Below the pieces are notes generated by a model. It was not told the origin of the DNA, made no database searches, and worked only from the letters and a program-made list of their open reading frames with translations. From positions 1-8,607 of the forward strand of contig QQUK01000265.1 in assembly GCA_008501655.1 (NCBI GenBank): 8,607 nucleotides of DNA, read 5' to 3'. Made by a program: the position numbers and the translations under genes. How positions within the stretch are numbered: position 1 is the first letter of the stretch; each line of letters starts with the position of its first letter. The stretch comes from Calditrichota bacterium (GTDB lineage Bacteria; Zixibacteria; MSB-5A5; GN15; FEB-12). Shown piece after piece: positions 6,470 through 8,607 of this stretch.

Positions 6470-6534
6470 GAAAAAAATGACTATCTTTACCTGGATGGCA
6501 CAAACCTTGCATGAGCTAATTAATGAATATATAC

Positions 6535-6565
6535 AAAAAAAGATGCACACTCATGTGTACATCTT
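6535..6565 (-). terminator. Intrinsic terminator of the Lon-like gene
   Basis: The stem AAGATG-C-ACAC (6540-6550) pairs with GTGT-A-CATCTT (6555-6565) around a TCAT loop, with one C/A mismatch (10 pairs). Read on the - strand it runs into seven T (6541-6535). It lies 26 bases past the stop codon of the Lon-like gene and separates that gene from the histone-like gene downstream. Confidence 0.82.
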
Positions 6566-6591
6566 CTATAATTGCATCATTTATTTTAGAT

Positions 6592-8607
6592 TTACTTCTT
6601 TTTCTTTTTGTTGTTATTGTTATCCATCCGACCAAAATGCTGCAGTTCAAGAGCCATTTCATACAATGTATCATCAACTTTACGCATTACTGATCCTTCA
6701 GGGAACAATCCTGCCCGGTTTTGTTTCCCTGCAGGTACACCGGTTAGTATCTCGATGCCTTCTTCAATCGTTTTTACCGGGTAAATATGAAACTTACCCT
6801 TTTCGACTGCTTCTATCACATCAGGACGCAATAATAAATCTTTTACGTTCTGTTCCGGTATGATTACACCTTGTTTTCCGGTTAAACGTTTATTCTTGCA
6901 GACATCATAAAACCCTTCAATCTTATGGTTCACACCACCTATCGGTTGTATTTCACCTTTTTGATTCATCGACCCAGTTACCGCAATACCCTGATTGATT
7001 GGGATTTTAGCAATTGAAGAGAGTATCGCATATATCTCCGTTGAAGAGGCTGAATCACCATCCACACCCGAATAAGACTGTTCAAACGATATTGATGCAG
7101 CCATTGCAAGCGGTTTATTCTGAGCAAACATCTTACGAATATACCCGCTTAAAACAAGTACACCTTTATTATGAATTGGTCCCGAAAGGTCAGATTCACG
7201 CTCAATATTAATGACACCTTCTTTACCTAAAGAAGTATTTACCGTTATTCTTGTCGGTTTTCCGAATGAAAACTCACCCATTGAATACACAGAAAGTCCA
7301 TTGATTTGACCGACCGTCTTACCGGTAACGGTCACAAGGTATGTTTCATCATCAAACATCTCCTGAATTTTATCTTCAATCAGGTTTACACGGGAAATTT
7401 TGTTCTCAATCGCTTTGTAAACGTCTTTACGGATAACTTTGTTTCCTTTTCGTTCTCTGGTACAGTAATCAGCCTCACGAATGATATCAGAGATTACATT
7501 AAACTTTGTACTCAATTTATCACGACTGCCGGCAACCCGCATACCGTATTCACAGACTGCTTGAAGACCACTTACATCAAAAGGAGATAACCCTTCATTT
7601 TTGATTACTTTTTTTACAAACTGATAATAGTTTTTATAATTAGCAGTATTAGCTTTCATCACCGAATCAAACTCAGCTTTGACTTTGAAAACTTTTTTGA
7701 AATCCGGATCCATCTGCAAAAGAAGATTATATACCGATGGATCACCAATCAGGACGACTTTGACATCAAGTGGAATCGGTTCCGGTTTGATTCCGGCACC
7801 AGCCATCATATAAAAAGGATCATATCCAGCGATTTGAATCTCTTCATTGCGGATCGCCCGTTTCAACTGCATCCACATTCCCGGTTCGGACAATAAATCC
7901 ATCGCATTGATAATAAAAAAACCACCCGATGCCTTAACTAAGGAGCCGGAAAATATTCTCGAAAAATCCGTTCTCCAATATCCAAACCGGTCGACAACAC
8001 GTTCAAGTGAACCGAACATATTTTTATATGATGGTGATTTTTCAATTACAATCGGAATTGAATGCATGTCAGCATTATCCAAAATCAGATTTACAGAAAA
8101 CTCTTCAAACGGTTCCCGTTTTCTGAACGAAGGAGCCTCTTCCTCACCCCGACGGGGTTGTGCTTCCCGAAAACGGTCAAGATCTGAAACCATTGCTTCC
8201 TCGGCTTCATCGAGATAAACCTGCACCGATTCAAGCGGATATCTCTTTTTCAACAGTGAAATTTTATCAGCTATCAATGGTGATACAATAGACAGATCAA
8301 GTTTTGATAAAGCATCCTCAAGTTTAGTATTCAATTTTTTTGATTCAACAGTTACAGTATCAAATTCTCTGCGAAGTGAATCCCATTTCCTGCCGAGTTC
8401 ATCAAGTCGTGTCGGTGAAAATTTACCTTCTTTGGATTGTTTTTCAAGCTTCTCAAGTGATGCTGGTTCATTATCAATTAACGGTTGGATTTCATTTCTA
8501 ACACCAAGTCCCGATTGAATCTGAACCATAACAAAACCGGCATCGGTTAGTTTATCCTCAAAATTACCGATCAGGTCTTTTTGGCGACCTTCATACTCCC
8601 GGACAAT
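6592..8607 (-). CDS. Lon-like ATP-dependent serine protease (COG1067 / AAA_32 type), N-terminus outside the window
   Basis: The frame is open from the TAA at 6592-6594 to the window edge: 671 residues are visible. The ATG at 8529 is internal, because 26 codons precede it without a stop. Positions below count from the first visible residue. Seen: a charged helical, probably coiled-coil region (about 50-150); AAA core parts including GGFFIINAMDLL (228-239, at the Walker B position) and IGDPSVYNLL; RVAGSRDKLS (357-366, sensor-2-like helix); a Lon S16 protease domain (about 410-620) with catalytic Ser519 in GVDGDSASSTE and Lys562 in GGVNHKIEGF. Their 43-residue spacing equals that of Ser679/Lys722 in E. 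coli Lon. The family degrades damaged or regulatory proteins in the cytoplasm using ATP. Family members are about 800 residues, so roughly 110-150 residues including the Walker A loop are missing. Odd points: the Walker B acidic pair reads Asn-Ala, and the C-terminus ends in a DNNNNKKKKK tail. Confidence 0.93.
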   Translation of the reverse strand: MVREYEGRQKDLIGNFEDKLTDAGFVMVQIQSGLGVRNEIQPLIDNEPASLEKLEKQSKEGKFSPTRLDELGRKWDSLRREFDTVTVESKKLNTKLEDALSKLDLSIVSPLIADKISLLKKRYPLESVQVYLDEAEEAMVSDLDRFREAQPRRGEEEAPSFRKREPFEEFSVNLILDNADMHSIPIVIEKSPSYKNMFGSLERVVDRFGYWRTDFSRIFSGSLVKASGGFFIINAMDLLSEPGMWMQLKRAIRNEEIQIAGYDPFYMMAGAGIKPEPIPLDVKVVLIGDPSVYNLLLQMDPDFKKVFKVKAEFDSVMKANTANYKNYYQFVKKVIKNEGLSPFDVSGLQAVCEYGMRVAGSRDKLSTKFNVISDIIREADYCTRERKGNKVIRKDVYKAIENKISRVNLIEDKIQEMFDDETYLVTVTGKTVGQINGLSVYSMGEFSFGKPTRITVNTSLGKEGVINIERESDLSGPIHNKGVLVLSGYIRKMFAQNKPLAMAASISFEQSYSGVDGDSASSTEIYAILSSIAKIPINQGIAVTGSMNQKGEIQPIGGVNHKIEGFYDVCKNKRLTGKQGVIIPEQNVKDLLLRPDVIEAVEKGKFHIYPVKTIEEGIEILTGVPAGKQNRAGLFPEGSVMRKVDDTLYEMALELQHFGRMDNNNNKKKKK

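Noticed and set aside
6477..6863. Open frame on the + strand across the intergenic region into the Lon gene
   Set aside because: It crosses the Lon terminator hairpin and then runs antisense to the Lon protease domain; the residues show no family signature.
8527..8529. ATG at 8529 as the start of the Lon-like protein
   Set aside because: The frame continues open to the window edge with protein-like sequence, and the AAA Walker A region has not yet been reached.

Overview
The window is a moderately AT-rich bacterial chromosome segment with six protein-coding genes, two of them cut by the window edges. Nothing in it is phage-, plasmid- or transposon-derived. Gene content suggests a Gram-negative (diderm) bacterium: there is a MurA for peptidoglycan synthesis, and a large secreted protein that ends in an outer-membrane beta-barrel of the BamA/surface-antigen type. 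The metalloprotease/propeller/barrel architecture, the lysine-alanine histone-like protein and the bacterial Lon of the COG1067 type together point to the FCB superphylum (Ignavibacteria, Zixibacteria, Marinimicrobia and relatives). That placement is inference. Several genes have recognisable Shine-Dalgarno sequences, which argues mildly against a typical Bacteroidota.

Layout: (1) 2-394, + strand, the C-terminal part of a RimJ/RimL-type GNAT acetyltransferase. (2) 397-951, - strand, a DUF4416 protein, converging on the first gene with two bases between the stop codons. (3) 952-1231, a divergent intergenic region with two inverted copies of a small palindromic element; the second copy lies just upstream of the murA ribosome binding site. 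(4) 1232-2493, + strand, murA, interrupted near its 3' end by a one-base frameshift. (5) 2589-5918, + strand, a 1109-residue secreted protein with an HExxH metalloprotease domain, a six-blade TolB/WD40-like propeller, an acidic linker and a C-terminal outer-membrane barrel. (6) 6013-6405, - strand, a 130-residue basic protein with a histone H1-like Lys/Ala/Thr/Val repeat tail and a C-terminal Cys/His cluster. (7) 6592-8607, - strand, most of a Lon-like ATP-dependent protease whose N-terminus lies beyond the window. Intrinsic terminators with T-tracts on the - strand follow genes 6 and 7.

The genes do not form one operon. murA and the barrel protein run in the same direction 95 bases apart and both concern the cell envelope. 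The histone-like gene and the Lon gene run the other way, but the terminator between them makes them separate transcription units. The points most worth a second look are the protease/propeller/barrel fusion, the histone-tail/zinc-knuckle protein, the murA frameshift that removes a PEP-binding arginine, and the paired palindromic repeats.
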